From assembly GCF_001870515.1 (NCBI RefSeq), contig NZ_MDGT01000003.1, forward strand, positions 264,151 to 328,150: a DNA stretch of 64,000 nt, given 5' to 3'. Each line of letters starts with the position of its first letter. The first letter of the stretch is position 1. Positions 27,893 to 36,498 of the stretch are shown here, piece after piece. The notes below the pieces were generated by a model. It had not been told where the DNA came from, did no database searches, and saw nothing but the letters and a program-made list of their open reading frames with translations. A program made the position numbers and the translations under genes. The DNA comes from Idiomarina sp. MD25a. GTDB taxonomy: Bacteria; Pseudomonadota; Gammaproteobacteria; Enterobacterales; Alteromonadaceae.

Positions 27893-28390
27893 ATGCGCAA
27901 CCAAAAAGGTTTCACGCTCATCGAGCTTATTATTGTTATTGTTGTTCTCGGTATTCTTGCCGTGACAGCAGCGCCTCAGTTCTTTAACTTCTCGGGTGAC
28001 GCTCGTGAGTCTGCTGTTAAAGGTTTGAAAGGTAATATCCAAGGCGCTTACCAAACTGTTTATGCGAAAGCAGCGGTTGAGGGTGACTTTTCTACAAAAG
28101 TTGGTGATGTAACTATTGCTAACGGCTATCCCACCGCTGATGCTAGTGGGATTGTCGAAGCTGCTAACTTGGGTACAAATGGTGATGATTGGGTATTTGC
28201 TTCAGGCGATGGTTCTGGAACGGCGGCAGCGGACACGTTCTATATTGCGCCTGCTGGATTTGGCTCTTTGAGTGATACATCAACTGCAGATGAAATTTTT
28301 GATGCATCTTGCTACGTATCTTATGTGGCTGCTGATAGTACAGATACACCACCAAAAGTCTCAATCGACGTTGACGGCTGTGACAACTAA
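27893..28390 (+). CDS. mshA: MSHA major pilin MshA
   Basis: 165 residues from the ATG of MRNQKGFTLIEL; GGAG lies 9 bases upstream, while the ATG five codons earlier overlaps that site and is less likely. The leader MRNQKG is cut by the prepilin peptidase before Phe; Glu5 and the helix follow. Two cysteines (DASCYVSY and VDGCDN at the C-terminus) would close the usual disulphide loop. The protein polymerises into the pilus fibre. Two hairpins lie between this gene and mshC. Confidence 0.95.
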   Translation: MRNQKGFTLIELIIVIVVLGILAVTAAPQFFNFSGDARESAVKGLKGNIQGAYQTVYAKAAVEGDFSTKVGDVTIANGYPTADASGIVEAANLGTNGDDWVFASGDGSGTAAADTFYIAPAGFGSLSDTSTADEIFDASCYVSYVAADSTDTPPKVSIDVDGCDN

Positions 28391-28394
28391 TCCA

Positions 28395-28410
28395 ACCATT
28401 TTTTAATGGT
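28395..28410 (+). other. Small hairpin just after mshA
   Basis: ACCATT (28395-28400) pairs perfectly with AATGGT (28405-28410) around a TTTT loop, 5 bases after the mshA stop. With the stronger hairpin that follows it could protect the 3' end of the pilin message. Confidence 0.5.
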
Positions 28411-28416
28411 CGAATC

Positions 28417-28441
28417 TCGGCTCGCCGTCTCGGCGGGCCGA
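28417..28441 (+). other. Strong GC-rich hairpin between mshA and mshC
   Basis: TCGGCTCGCCG (28417-28427) pairs with CGGCGGGCCGA (28431-28441) over 11 pairs with one G-T wobble and a 3-base loop. No T run follows, so it is more likely a message-stabilising or partial attenuating structure that lets the major pilin be made in excess over mshC. Confidence 0.65.
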
Positions 28442-28459
28442 ATATCTAAGGTCTCTCCT

Positions 28460-28963
28460 ATGAAAGGCTTCACCCTAGTAGAACTGATTATTGTTTTAGT
28501 AGTGGTGGCTATTCTCGCGGTTGGCGCAGCGCCTTTGTTTATTGGCTCCGGTGGCACCGAAAGTTTAGTTTTGCGCGAACGCGCCCTATCTATTTTACGC
28601 AATGTACAACTCAATGCGATGCAAAATACGCAAGCAGACTGCTACGTTGCGGTACTTCAAAACAACGCACTCGGTTTAGCGACCACTCCCTCATGTGGTG
28701 CAGGCAGCTCAACCCTAGCAGCGTCAGAAGACAGTGCCAACCAAATGGCCGACTTTGGAGGCAAGAACTTGACGGTTACCGACAGTAACGGTGACTCGGT
28801 GAGTTTGCCGATAGACATTGAGTTTGGTCCACTTGGACGACCGAATGATGCCTCAGGGCTGATTTGTAGCGGTAGCCAAGCCTGCCGTCTAACCTTTACA
28901 GAAGCGAACGGCGCAAACCAGTCGGTGTGTATCAACCGCGAAGGTTACATTTATGGCTGTTAG
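28460..28963 (+). CDS. mshC: MSHA minor pilin MshC
   Basis: 167 residues from MKGFTLVELIIVLVVVAI; the frame stays open up to 28406, but that stretch is the hairpin region and the prepilin leader fixes the start. The leader is only MKG before Phe. The GspH-like globular part has Cys residues in two pairs. It is expected in the pilus tip complex. It overlaps mshD by 11 bases. Confidence 0.9.
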   Translation: MKGFTLVELIIVLVVVAILAVGAAPLFIGSGGTESLVLRERALSILRNVQLNAMQNTQADCYVAVLQNNALGLATTPSCGAGSSTLAASEDSANQMADFGGKNLTVTDSNGDSVSLPIDIEFGPLGRPNDASGLICSGSQACRLTFTEANGANQSVCINREGYIYGC

Positions 28964-29492
28964 CAAGCATCAACGCGGCTTCACGCTCATCGAAATTATT
29001 GCCGGCATAATCGTTGTGGGTATTATCACTTTGGTTGTAACGGCAGGCATGGGTCCGCTGTTTAGGCAAAGTGTAGACCCGTGGCAACAAGTGCGCGCCG
29101 CCGAGCTGGGCCAGAGTCTGATTAACGAAATCCTCTCCCGCCGATTTGATGAAAATGGCTCCAGCGCCATTGGCGAAGCCCGCTGCGGAGAGCCGGGAGT
29201 AAGCTGTACGACACTACCTGCCAACTGTCCAACCGATCCGAGTGCGATGACCTTTAGGGAAGAAGCCGATCGTACCGAGTTCGATGACGTAGACGACTAT
29301 CATTGCCTCGAGCTCAGCGGTCCTGAGGTTGCCGACACCTTGGCGCAGAGCTTAACGGATGACTATCGCGGATTCGCGTTGCAGGTCAGAGTCAGTTACC
29401 AACAACCCGACACGCTCAAACGTATCGTCGTCAGTGTGAGCACGCCGCAGCAACAAATCATTGAATTTGCTGCGCTGAGGGGGAACTGGTGA
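28953..29492 (+). CDS. mshD: MSHA minor pilin MshD
   Basis: 179 residues. Prepilin leader MAVSKHQRG, cleavage before Phe, then FTLIEIIAGIIVVGIITLVV. It resembles GspI/PilV-type minor pilins. Four cysteines in the central part suggest disulphides (GEARCGEPGVSC, ANCPTD, HCLEL). Overlaps with mshC (11 bases) and mshO (3 bases) point to coupled translation. Confidence 0.9.
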   Translation: MAVSKHQRGFTLIEIIAGIIVVGIITLVVTAGMGPLFRQSVDPWQQVRAAELGQSLINEILSRRFDENGSSAIGEARCGEPGVSCTTLPANCPTDPSAMTFREEADRTEFDDVDDYHCLELSGPEVADTLAQSLTDDYRGFALQVRVSYQQPDTLKRIVVSVSTPQQQIIEFAALRGNW

Positions 29493-30295
29493 TGCGTAAT
29501 CGCGGCTTTACCCTAGTGGAACTGGTTATCGTCATTGTATTGTTAGCGATTGTGGCGATATTTTCCTTTCAGTTTGTTGGCTTTGGCTCACGAATGTACG
29601 CCAGTGGTGCTGAGCGAGTGCGGATCCTTGACCAGAGTCGCTTTGTAATTGAACGCTTAACACGCGAGGTACGTAACTCTGTGCCCAATAGTGCACGTGT
29701 CGCCGCTAGTGGCCAGTGTTTAGAGTTTGTGCCGATCCGTGCGGCAGGCACCTATTACAATGCGCCATTTCGTAACAGCGATCCAGAGCAACTGACCTTT
29801 GTCTCACTATCAGAAGTATGGGAGACGATAACTGAAACGGATCGTTTGTTTATCTTCGCTACGCTCAGCTCACACATTTATGATGCTGATGCCGGTCGTT
29901 CGGCGACCCTGGCGACGACGACCGCCAACGATGATAGCACGTACCAACAACTGCTCGATTTAGACGCTGGCTCAGTGTTTAGTCAACGCTCGCCTCGGCA
30001 ACGTTTGTTTATCGGGCAACCGCCAGTGAGCTATTGTGTAGAGAGCAATCAAATAGTGCGCTATAGCAATTATGGTTGGCAGGTGAGTCAACCTATACCG
30101 GGTAGCTTTCCGAGCGCCGAGCGCAGTGTAATGGCAGAGCAAGTCGCCAATATCGCACTGGGGGAGCCCGCTTTTCAAGTCGACCAAGCCACGCTGCTAC
30201 AAAATAATATTGTGCATCTGTTCATTCAATTTACTAGTATAGATGATGAACGTTTATTCTTCAGTCAAGAGGTTCATATTCCCAATGCCCCTTAG
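29492..30295 (+). CDS. mshO: MSHA minor pilin MshO
   Basis: 267 residues from ATG at 29492, 8 bases after GAGGGGG and overlapping the mshD stop; a GTG one codon earlier is possible. Prepilin leader MRNRG, then FTLVELVIVIVLLAIVAI. It has the length and features of GspJ/PilW-like minor pilins and probably belongs to the tip complex. It overlaps mshP by 11 bases. Confidence 0.9.
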   Translation: MRNRGFTLVELVIVIVLLAIVAIFSFQFVGFGSRMYASGAERVRILDQSRFVIERLTREVRNSVPNSARVAASGQCLEFVPIRAAGTYYNAPFRNSDPEQLTFVSLSEVWETITETDRLFIFATLSSHIYDADAGRSATLATTTANDDSTYQQLLDLDAGSVFSQRSPRQRLFIGQPPVSYCVESNQIVRYSNYGWQVSQPIPGSFPSAERSVMAEQVANIALGEPAFQVDQATLLQNNIVHLFIQFTSIDDERLFFSQEVHIPNAP

Positions 30296-30704
30296 CTATC
30301 ATTCACAACGAGGCAGTGCGCTGGTTGTCGCGATTTTTGTGATTGTGGTGACAGGATTGCTGGTCGCGACCTTATCACGGTTAGTGACCACCAGTAGTGA
30401 CAGTGTCGTCGTTGAAGTCTATGGTACGCGCGCCTACACCGCTGCACAAAGTGGCTTGCAGCAGGGAATGTACGAATTATTTCCACTTAACCAACCGATG
30501 GCCAATTGCGCTGCCGTAACCGGAACTCCGGTGGACTTAAGCGGCATTCCATCCTTAGCAAACTGCTCAGTCACCCTGAGCTGCCAAGCGTTTGATTACA
30601 CCGCAGACGATACCCACTACCGCATTGAAGCATTGGGTCAATGTGAGGCAGGGGGTCAAACCACCGAGCGTCTGCTCGCGATGGAAGCGAGGACGATTGA
30701 ATGA
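30285..30704 (+). CDS. mshP: MSHA minor pilin-like protein MshP (PilX-like)
   Basis: 139 residues from the ATG of MPLSYHSQRG, overlapping mshO by 11 bases; GAGG is 12 bases upstream, so the start is only fairly certain and the frame opens at 30243. The segment GSALVVAIFVIVVTGLLV is the GspK/PilX-type hydrophobic helix and lacks the usual Phe1/Glu5. Cysteines occur in pairs in the globular part. It overlaps mshQ by 4 bases. Confidence 0.85.
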   Translation: MPLSYHSQRGSALVVAIFVIVVTGLLVATLSRLVTTSSDSVVVEVYGTRAYTAAQSGLQQGMYELFPLNQPMANCAAVTGTPVDLSGIPSLANCSVTLSCQAFDYTADDTHYRIEALGQCEAGGQTTERLLAMEARTIE

Positions 30705-33700
30705 GAGGTTGGCTAGTATGGTTAACCTTACTGCTCACTGCTGCGCTGATGTCAGTATCGGCGCTCGCAAAGCAATATCAGCTGCCCGATGATGTAAGCA
30801 AAAATAATAACGTCTTTAACCAGTGCCGTGTCCAGAATGAGAGCAGCGTGACGGTCATACGTTGTCCAAGCAATGTATTTAACCAGGTATACAGTCGTGA
30901 CCGCGTAGTATTCGAAACCTCCCCCATACGTTTAGAACTAACAGGTGATGTCTCGGTCAATACCGAAGTTAATGCTCGCTCATCCGTTGAGCTACTCGTG
31001 GTTGTCTCGGGGCGACTAACCCTAAACAGCAACGCTGAATTAGTGGGCAATGTTGAGACCACCGGCGGTGTCACGCTAAACAGTGACTTACAGGGCAGCA
31101 TCCAAACTAATGGCGATGTGTCCGTAAATAGCAATGGCAGCGTGAGTGGGCGTGTAGCAAGTGGTGGTAGCGTGACCAACAATAGCCGCATTGGCGGGGA
31201 AGTCGTCGCTGCTGGCGCTGTGACCAACAACAGCAATGCGCGTATCAACGGGCCTGTAACAGCGGGCGGCTCATTGACCAATAACGGATTGATTAACGGT
31301 AGCACTGATGTCGAAGGGGCGCTGGTTAATAATTCTAATGCCGAAATCAACGGTAATGTGAATGTCGATGGGGCGCTAAGTAATAATGGCCGTATCAATG
31401 GGCAATACATCAATGCGCCTTGCACCGACTCACCCAATCCGCGAGCCTGTGGCAACGGGCAGTTTAATGTCGATCGGCAATGCAATATCAATGATAACGA
31501 AGGCCCATGCGTGCCGAGTTCTAATAATAACCATACGCCTGTGGGTGACTGGCATTTTGATGAAGACCGTTGGCGTGGCAGTGCCGGCGAGGTAGTGAAC
31601 AGTGTTGGAAATAATTACGCAGGCTTCGCTCAACAAGATGCGTATACCAGTGCATTTAACCCTGCGCGTCCGGGCAGTGAAGGTACCTGTCGTTACGGTC
31701 GATTTAATGGTAATAACTACGTCGAAATTCCCAATGTTACGCCATTGGCCAATCAAAACAGTGTGAGTTTATCGATGTGGTTTAATGGCTCAGCCAACGC
31801 ACAAAACGCCCAAGATAACTATCAAACGCTCATTGTGTATGGTGAGGGACCGACGGAAGGCGGTGCTGGACGGTTTGAGGTCTATCGCCGCACGCGTGAC
31901 GGACGCTTGTACTTTGAAGTGCGGTCGATATTTGGTCAAATCTACAATGTCAGTGTTGACGGCAATCAGGTATTTGACGGCAACTGGCACCACTTAGCAG
32001 CGACGTTTGATAATAGTAACCGACGTTTATCGTTATATATTGATAATAGTTTGGTAGCTACGCAAAGCTTACCTGCATCGATTACACTGAATTATATCGG
32101 CGCTAGCCCAGAGCTTTATATTGGCGGTCAGCAATTTCAAGGCTTTGGTTTTAACGGCTCGCTCGATGAAGTCACTGTCGCAAGCGGCGTGTATTCCAGT
32201 CAACGTGTCAGCGAACTGTATACCCGTACGCGCCCCTGTACCAGTAGCGGTGCATTACCCCAATGTAGTGCCGTGTGGGCTGACGGTTTTGATTATCGCG
32301 GTAACGACGAAGTTGATACCATTACCTTACCCGACCAAGACTATGGCACCAACCTACCTCAGCAGCTCGACCCCATTGATTATTTACGCGTTGGCAACTT
32401 TAACGATATCGGACAGAACTACCAGACCAATGGACCGACTTCGCGGGTTTACATTGATGGCGACTTAACCATTCAAGCTGGACGTCGCATTAATGTCGGT
32501 GGCGACCCAAACGCCTTTATGCTTATCGTGAACGGCGATTTGACCATTGCTCAGGACGTTCAGATTAATGGCTACATCTATGTGGCTGGAGACTTTACCT
32601 ATTATGAATCGAGTCGCGAGAGCGAGCGGGTTCGAGTCAATGGTGCCATTAGCGTGGCAGGTAGTTCGTATTATTACAACGACCGCTACGATATCGAGGT
32701 GAATTATCAAGCGCCAGCGGTACCACTCGCGGGTGGGCAATTCTGTGCAGCGCAACCGGCCGAATTGCCAGACGCCGTGCTGCGCTGGCAGATGAATAGT
32801 AATGATTGGCAAGGTAACGCTGGCGAGGTTATTGATAGCTCTATCAACAACTTGAATGGCGTGGCACGCAACGGAGCGCAACGTTATAGCGCAGACTCAG
32901 GCTCAGCATTGGTGACTAACGATAATGGCTTCGGCACCTGTGGTTATGGCTACTTTGACAATATTCAACAACAATACCTTGAAGTCGCCGACGCGCCCAT
33001 GCTCGATCTGAGTAATGCCTTTACGATCGGTTTATGGGTAAAGCCGCAGCGCTACCCGCCGTCTGGGTTGATGACATTAGTGTCAAAAGATGAGAACTAT
33101 GAGTTTCACCTGCGCAGTGATGGAACCATTAATTGGTGGTGGAATACGCCGACAGGAGAAATACAAGAGTTTAATAGTCAATCGGCGGTACCGTTAAACC
33201 AATGGAGCTATGTTGCGATACGGTATCAAAATGGCGCGCAAACGATTTTTATCAATGGTGAAGTCGCAGGCACAGCTAATTTTACCGGTGGTGTCGCAAA
33301 TAATAACGATCCATTGCAGGTAGGTGCCGATCAAGGCACCGCAGGACGTTATTTCAGTGGTTTTCTCGATGAGTTGAGTGTGTTTGACCAAGCACTCTCT
33401 GAACGACAGATCCGCGACCTGCAACAACAGCGCACACTGTGTGGCGGACAAGAGCAAGTTTGTGTGGTGCCTGAACTTAATAGTAGTTCGTTTGCTCAAG
33501 ATTGGACCGCAACGACGTTTAATAACAGCACGTCGCCGAGTATTGTCAACGGCCGAATCAGACTGACCAGCAATCAAAATAATCAATCCACAGCGCTATC
33601 ATTAAATCAATCAGTGCCTGCACGCGGACATTTAACCGAAGTGGTGTTCCGCATGTATGCCTACGCAGGTAGCGGTGCTGACGGGATTGCATTGGTATTT

Positions 33701-36304
33701 TCAGATAGCAATCAAGTGGCACAGCCGGGCAACTATGGCGGTTCACTGGGCTACGCAAACGGCAATAACAATGATGGCTTCAACGGTGGTTGGCTCGGTG
33801 TCGGTTTTGACGAATATGGTAACTTTTCGCGTGCGACCGAAGGCCGAGTGGGGGGCTTAGGTGATGGCTCGCTCGCGCTTTCGCAAACCCGTGATCGCGT
33901 AGTGTTGAGAGGCGCGGAGACCGGTAACGTCAATACCCAGTATCAATTCATCGGGGCGTCGGAGCAGCTGGTTCCCGGCATTGATGAAAGTAATAGCTTT
34001 ATACCCGCTCCGGGTCATTTGTATCGCGTGCGCATCGACAACCGCGACCAACAAAATGTGGCCGTCTCTGTCGAGCGCGATCTTACCGGTACCGGCAATG
34101 CTTATACTACGATTTACGATAATAGCGATATTTCGGCTATCCAACCCCAACTGCCACAGCGCTTTACGATCAGTTTTACCGGCAGTACCGGTGGTTCGAC
34201 GAACATCCACGAGTTTAACTATTTTAGTGTGTGCTCGTTGCCTGGCAGCGGTGTCGATGAACAAGTCGATCACTATCGACTCGCTTTTTCGAGTCCGACT
34301 GTGCTTTGTAATGGCGCACAGGTTCAGCTAAGCGCGTGTCAGGACAGCGAATGCAGTTCACTTTACAACGAACCGGCTACTGTCACACTCAGCGACATTA
34401 ATGGTACTTGGAGTAACGCGACACCCACCTTTACAGGAAGTACTGTGTTGGGTTTACAGCCCAATAGCGCAGGTAGCTATCGTTTGGGTATCACCGATAA
34501 CTCAGCGTCACCCGTCGCCGCTAACCCGGTGCAGTGTTTTGTCAACGGTGAAGCGAGCGATGACTGTACACTGCAAGTCAATGACGCGGGCTTTGTGTTT
34601 GTCGATGATAACGCAAGCGCTATTAACAGTATTGCGCGTCAAACCTCCGGCACAACGACCTCGGGCATAAAATTGCGTGCGGTGCAGACTAATGACCAGA
34701 CACTTGCGTGTGAGGCAGTGCTTGAGTCCATCAACACCATCGAGATGCGTGCACAGTGCATTGATCCACAAGTATGCCAGGATGTATCAACCTATTCCCA
34801 AGCGCAGTTCAACATTAACGATACGGCAGTGCCGACTCGAGACGACTGGGGCTTGGTGCCTGTTGACTTTGTCGATGGCGAAGCCGCCGTTGAATTGAAT
34901 TATGGTGATGCAGGTGCAACCAGTGTTTCAGCACGCGCACAGTTAGACAATGGCGTGGTATTACAGGGCACTTCGGATCCCTTTGTTTGGACGCCGGCAA
35001 GCATTGAGGCCAGTCATACACAGTTGGATAGCAATAGCTATACAGGCGATATTATCGCCAAAGCCGGTGAGCCTTTTAAAATGGAACTGCAAGCACGCAA
35101 CAGTAACGGTGATATTACCCCTAATTTTGGTAATGAGATCCAAGCTGCTGGCTTGGTGCTCGATAGCAACGCGACAGCATCAGGACTTGTCACCAATAAG
35201 AATGGTGAGCTTTCTGACTACACAGCCTTTACCATGAGCGCACCAGCCACCTTCAGCAATGATACATTGACCTATTCAGAAGTAGGCTTTGCCACCGTGA
35301 CCGCAGAGATCGCAGGACAATCATACTTGGCGCAGTATCATCAGCCTAATTCGGGCAATGTTGTGCAAGCTCATGACGTGGGTCGATTTATTCCTGCGGC
35401 TTTTGAGCTAAATACAGGCAACGGCTTTACTAATGTGTGCAGTAGCACGGAGCCGTTTCTTTATATTGGTGATGTGCAGCAGTTAGACCCAGCGTTGCGG
35501 CTTGAGGCGGTAAACACGCTGGGTGAGGTGACAGAGAACTATCAAGACGCTTACGCAAAAGCGGTATTCGAAGTGGGCGCGTTTGATAAAGCTACTGACC
35601 CGGAGGATACGATTCAACTTGATCGATTGAATAAGACCGAACTGGTCATTGATTGGGACACGGGAGTTGGCACGTTGGTTGACCCGTCCATTATCTATCA
35701 ACGACAAAGCGAAGAAGGACCCTACGAAGAGTACACGCTCGGTTTGCGGGTGAATGACGGAGAAGACGACAATTACTACTCGTTACTTGCTGAAACAACG
35801 GATTTGATATCGCCGAATAGCGGTCCGAACTATGCCAGTTACGATACGGCGCGCCTGCTGTTTGCACGGTTCAACCTTACCAATAGCATTGCACCTCAAA
35901 ACGAAGATTTATTAATTGATGGTGGCATCGAGTATTGGGACGGGTTTGGCTACCAGTTGCACACGAGTAATAGTTGCTATGATGTAGTGGGTGCTGATAT
36001 CAATGCGACCGAGATTATTGAAGGCGGCGATAGCTTAGCCGATCTTGAATTAGCGGCGTCGCCTTCACAGCAACGATTGTTTGAAGGGCGGCTCGCGCGT
36101 GACGAAACGGGTATAAACGAGCGTTTGCGTTGGTTAGCGCGGCCAAACCCGTTACAATTTACTTTCGAACTGAACGTTCCCTCATTTTTAAAATATGATT
36201 GGGACGGTGATAATAGTTATGACGATAACCCCACAGCCCTTGGTGTATTTGGTATCTATCGAGGCAGTGATCGGCAAATTTACTGGCAAGAGGTTGGCTG
36301 GTAA
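30701..36304 (+). CDS. mshQ: MSHA giant tip/adhesin candidate MshQ
   Basis: 1867 residues with a signal peptide (about 1-23). Domains in order: an Asn-rich beta-solenoid-like repeat region (about 60-240); a LamG/concanavalin-like domain (about 276-506, from GDWHFDEDRWRG); a short second solenoid-like part (about 570-680); a second LamG domain (about 692-913, from LRWQMNSNDWQG); an L-type lectin-like domain (about 925-1179); and a C-terminal DUF6701 region (about 1184-1867) typical of MshQ. It is exported and probably sits at the pilus tip or cell surface, binding glycans; this role is inferred from the domains. It is the last gene of the locus and overlaps mshP by 4 bases. Confidence 0.9.
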   Translation: MRGWLVWLTLLLTAALMSVSALAKQYQLPDDVSKNNNVFNQCRVQNESSVTVIRCPSNVFNQVYSRDRVVFETSPIRLELTGDVSVNTEVNARSSVELLVVVSGRLTLNSNAELVGNVETTGGVTLNSDLQGSIQTNGDVSVNSNGSVSGRVASGGSVTNNSRIGGEVVAAGAVTNNSNARINGPVTAGGSLTNNGLINGSTDVEGALVNNSNAEINGNVNVDGALSNNGRINGQYINAPCTDSPNPRACGNGQFNVDRQCNINDNEGPCVPSSNNNHTPVGDWHFDEDRWRGSAGEVVNSVGNNYAGFAQQDAYTSAFNPARPGSEGTCRYGRFNGNNYVEIPNVTPLANQNSVSLSMWFNGSANAQNAQDNYQTLIVYGEGPTEGGAGRFEVYRRTRDGRLYFEVRSIFGQIYNVSVDGNQVFDGNWHHLAATFDNSNRRLSLYIDNSLVATQSLPASITLNYIGASPELYIGGQQFQGFGFNGSLDEVTVASGVYSSQRVSELYTRTRPCTSSGALPQCSAVWADGFDYRGNDEVDTITLPDQDYGTNLPQQLDPIDYLRVGNFNDIGQNYQTNGPTSRVYIDGDLTIQAGRRINVGGDPNAFMLIVNGDLTIAQDVQINGYIYVAGDFTYYESSRESERVRVNGAISVAGSSYYYNDRYDIEVNYQAPAVPLAGGQFCAAQPAELPDAVLRWQMNSNDWQGNAGEVIDSSINNLNGVARNGAQRYSADSGSALVTNDNGFGTCGYGYFDNIQQQYLEVADAPMLDLSNAFTIGLWVKPQRYPPSGLMTLVSKDENYEFHLRSDGTINWWWNTPTGEIQEFNSQSAVPLNQWSYVAIRYQNGAQTIFINGEVAGTANFTGGVANNNDPLQVGADQGTAGRYFSGFLDELSVFDQALSERQIRDLQQQRTLCGGQEQVCVVPELNSSSFAQDWTATTFNNSTSPSIVNGRIRLTSNQNNQSTALSLNQSVPARGHLTEVVFRMYAYAGSGADGIALVFSDSNQVAQPGNYGGSLGYANGNNNDGFNGGWLGVGFDEYGNFSRATEGRVGGLGDGSLALSQTRDRVVLRGAETGNVNTQYQFIGASEQLVPGIDESNSFIPAPGHLYRVRIDNRDQQNVAVSVERDLTGTGNAYTTIYDNSDISAIQPQLPQRFTISFTGSTGGSTNIHEFNYFSVCSLPGSGVDEQVDHYRLAFSSPTVLCNGAQVQLSACQDSECSSLYNEPATVTLSDINGTWSNATPTFTGSTVLGLQPNSAGSYRLGITDNSASPVAANPVQCFVNGEASDDCTLQVNDAGFVFVDDNASAINSIARQTSGTTTSGIKLRAVQTNDQTLACEAVLESINTIEMRAQCIDPQVCQDVSTYSQAQFNINDTAVPTRDDWGLVPVDFVDGEAAVELNYGDAGATSVSARAQLDNGVVLQGTSDPFVWTPASIEASHTQLDSNSYTGDIIAKAGEPFKMELQARNSNGDITPNFGNEIQAAGLVLDSNATASGLVTNKNGELSDYTAFTMSAPATFSNDTLTYSEVGFATVTAEIAGQSYLAQYHQPNSGNVVQAHDVGRFIPAAFELNTGNGFTNVCSSTEPFLYIGDVQQLDPALRLEAVNTLGEVTENYQDAYAKAVFEVGAFDKATDPEDTIQLDRLNKTELVIDWDTGVGTLVDPSIIYQRQSEEGPYEEYTLGLRVNDGEDDNYYSLLAETTDLISPNSGPNYASYDTARLLFARFNLTNSIAPQNEDLLIDGGIEYWDGFGYQLHTSNSCYDVVGADINATEIIEGGDSLADLELAASPSQQRLFEGRLARDETGINERLRWLARPNPLQFTFELNVPSFLKYDWDGDNSYDDNPTALGVFGIYRGSDRQIYWQEVGW
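31021..31407 (+). repeat. Solenoid-type coding repeats in mshQ
   Basis: Seven or so degenerate 17-18 residue units share the pattern G-x-hydrophobic-x-N-N-S-x-x-I-N-G-x-V. Examples are GGSVTNNSRIGGEVVA, GAVTNNSNARINGPVT and GALVNNSNAEINGNVN. The pattern resembles bactofilin and other right-handed beta-helix proteins. Confidence 0.75.
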
Positions 36305-36386
36305 GTAATTACTCACATATTTGTGGCGGTTTCTCAGTGATTCTTCCTTGCGCTTTTGTTGACAAGCAAATAGCATAAGGCAGAGT

Positions 36387-36395
36387 TGTTATACA
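36387..36395 (+). promoter_or_regulatory. Extended -10 promoter candidate after mshQ
   Basis: TGTTATACA reads as an extended -10 (TG-N-TATACA) in the 194-base gap before the SUMF1-like gene. A consensus TTGACA lies at 36359-36364 but is 25 bases away, too far to act as its -35. A hairpin with a T-rich tail lies between this site and the gene. Confidence 0.35.
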
Positions 36396-36438
36396 TGCGC
36401 GACGTTAACGACGTTTACCAATAAATATTCGAATAAAG

Positions 36439-36480
36439 AGCGCTGGTAAGGCTGCAAGGCCTCTACCGCTTTATTATTTT
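36439..36480 (+). terminator. Probable terminator or leader attenuator after mshQ
   Basis: A bulged stem joins AGCG (36439-36442) to CGCT (36467-36470), GTA to TAC, and AGGC to GCCT around a 6-base loop, followed by TTATTATTTT. It would end the msh message about 135 bases after mshQ. It also lies 19 bases before the next start codon, so it could act in that gene's leader. Confidence 0.55.
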
Positions 36481-36498
36481 CAAGCTTGGAATGGGAAC

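Noticed and set aside
30778-31491. Long minus-strand open frame (237 codons) opposite the start of mshQ
   Set aside because: It is the mirror of the Asn-rich repeat region; its Leu/Pro/Thr-rich protein has no family likeness, and mshQ on the other strand is clearly coding.
36359-36364. Consensus TTGACA after mshQ as a -35 element
   Set aside because: Nothing like a -10 lies 16-18 bases downstream; the nearest TATACA is 25 bases away.
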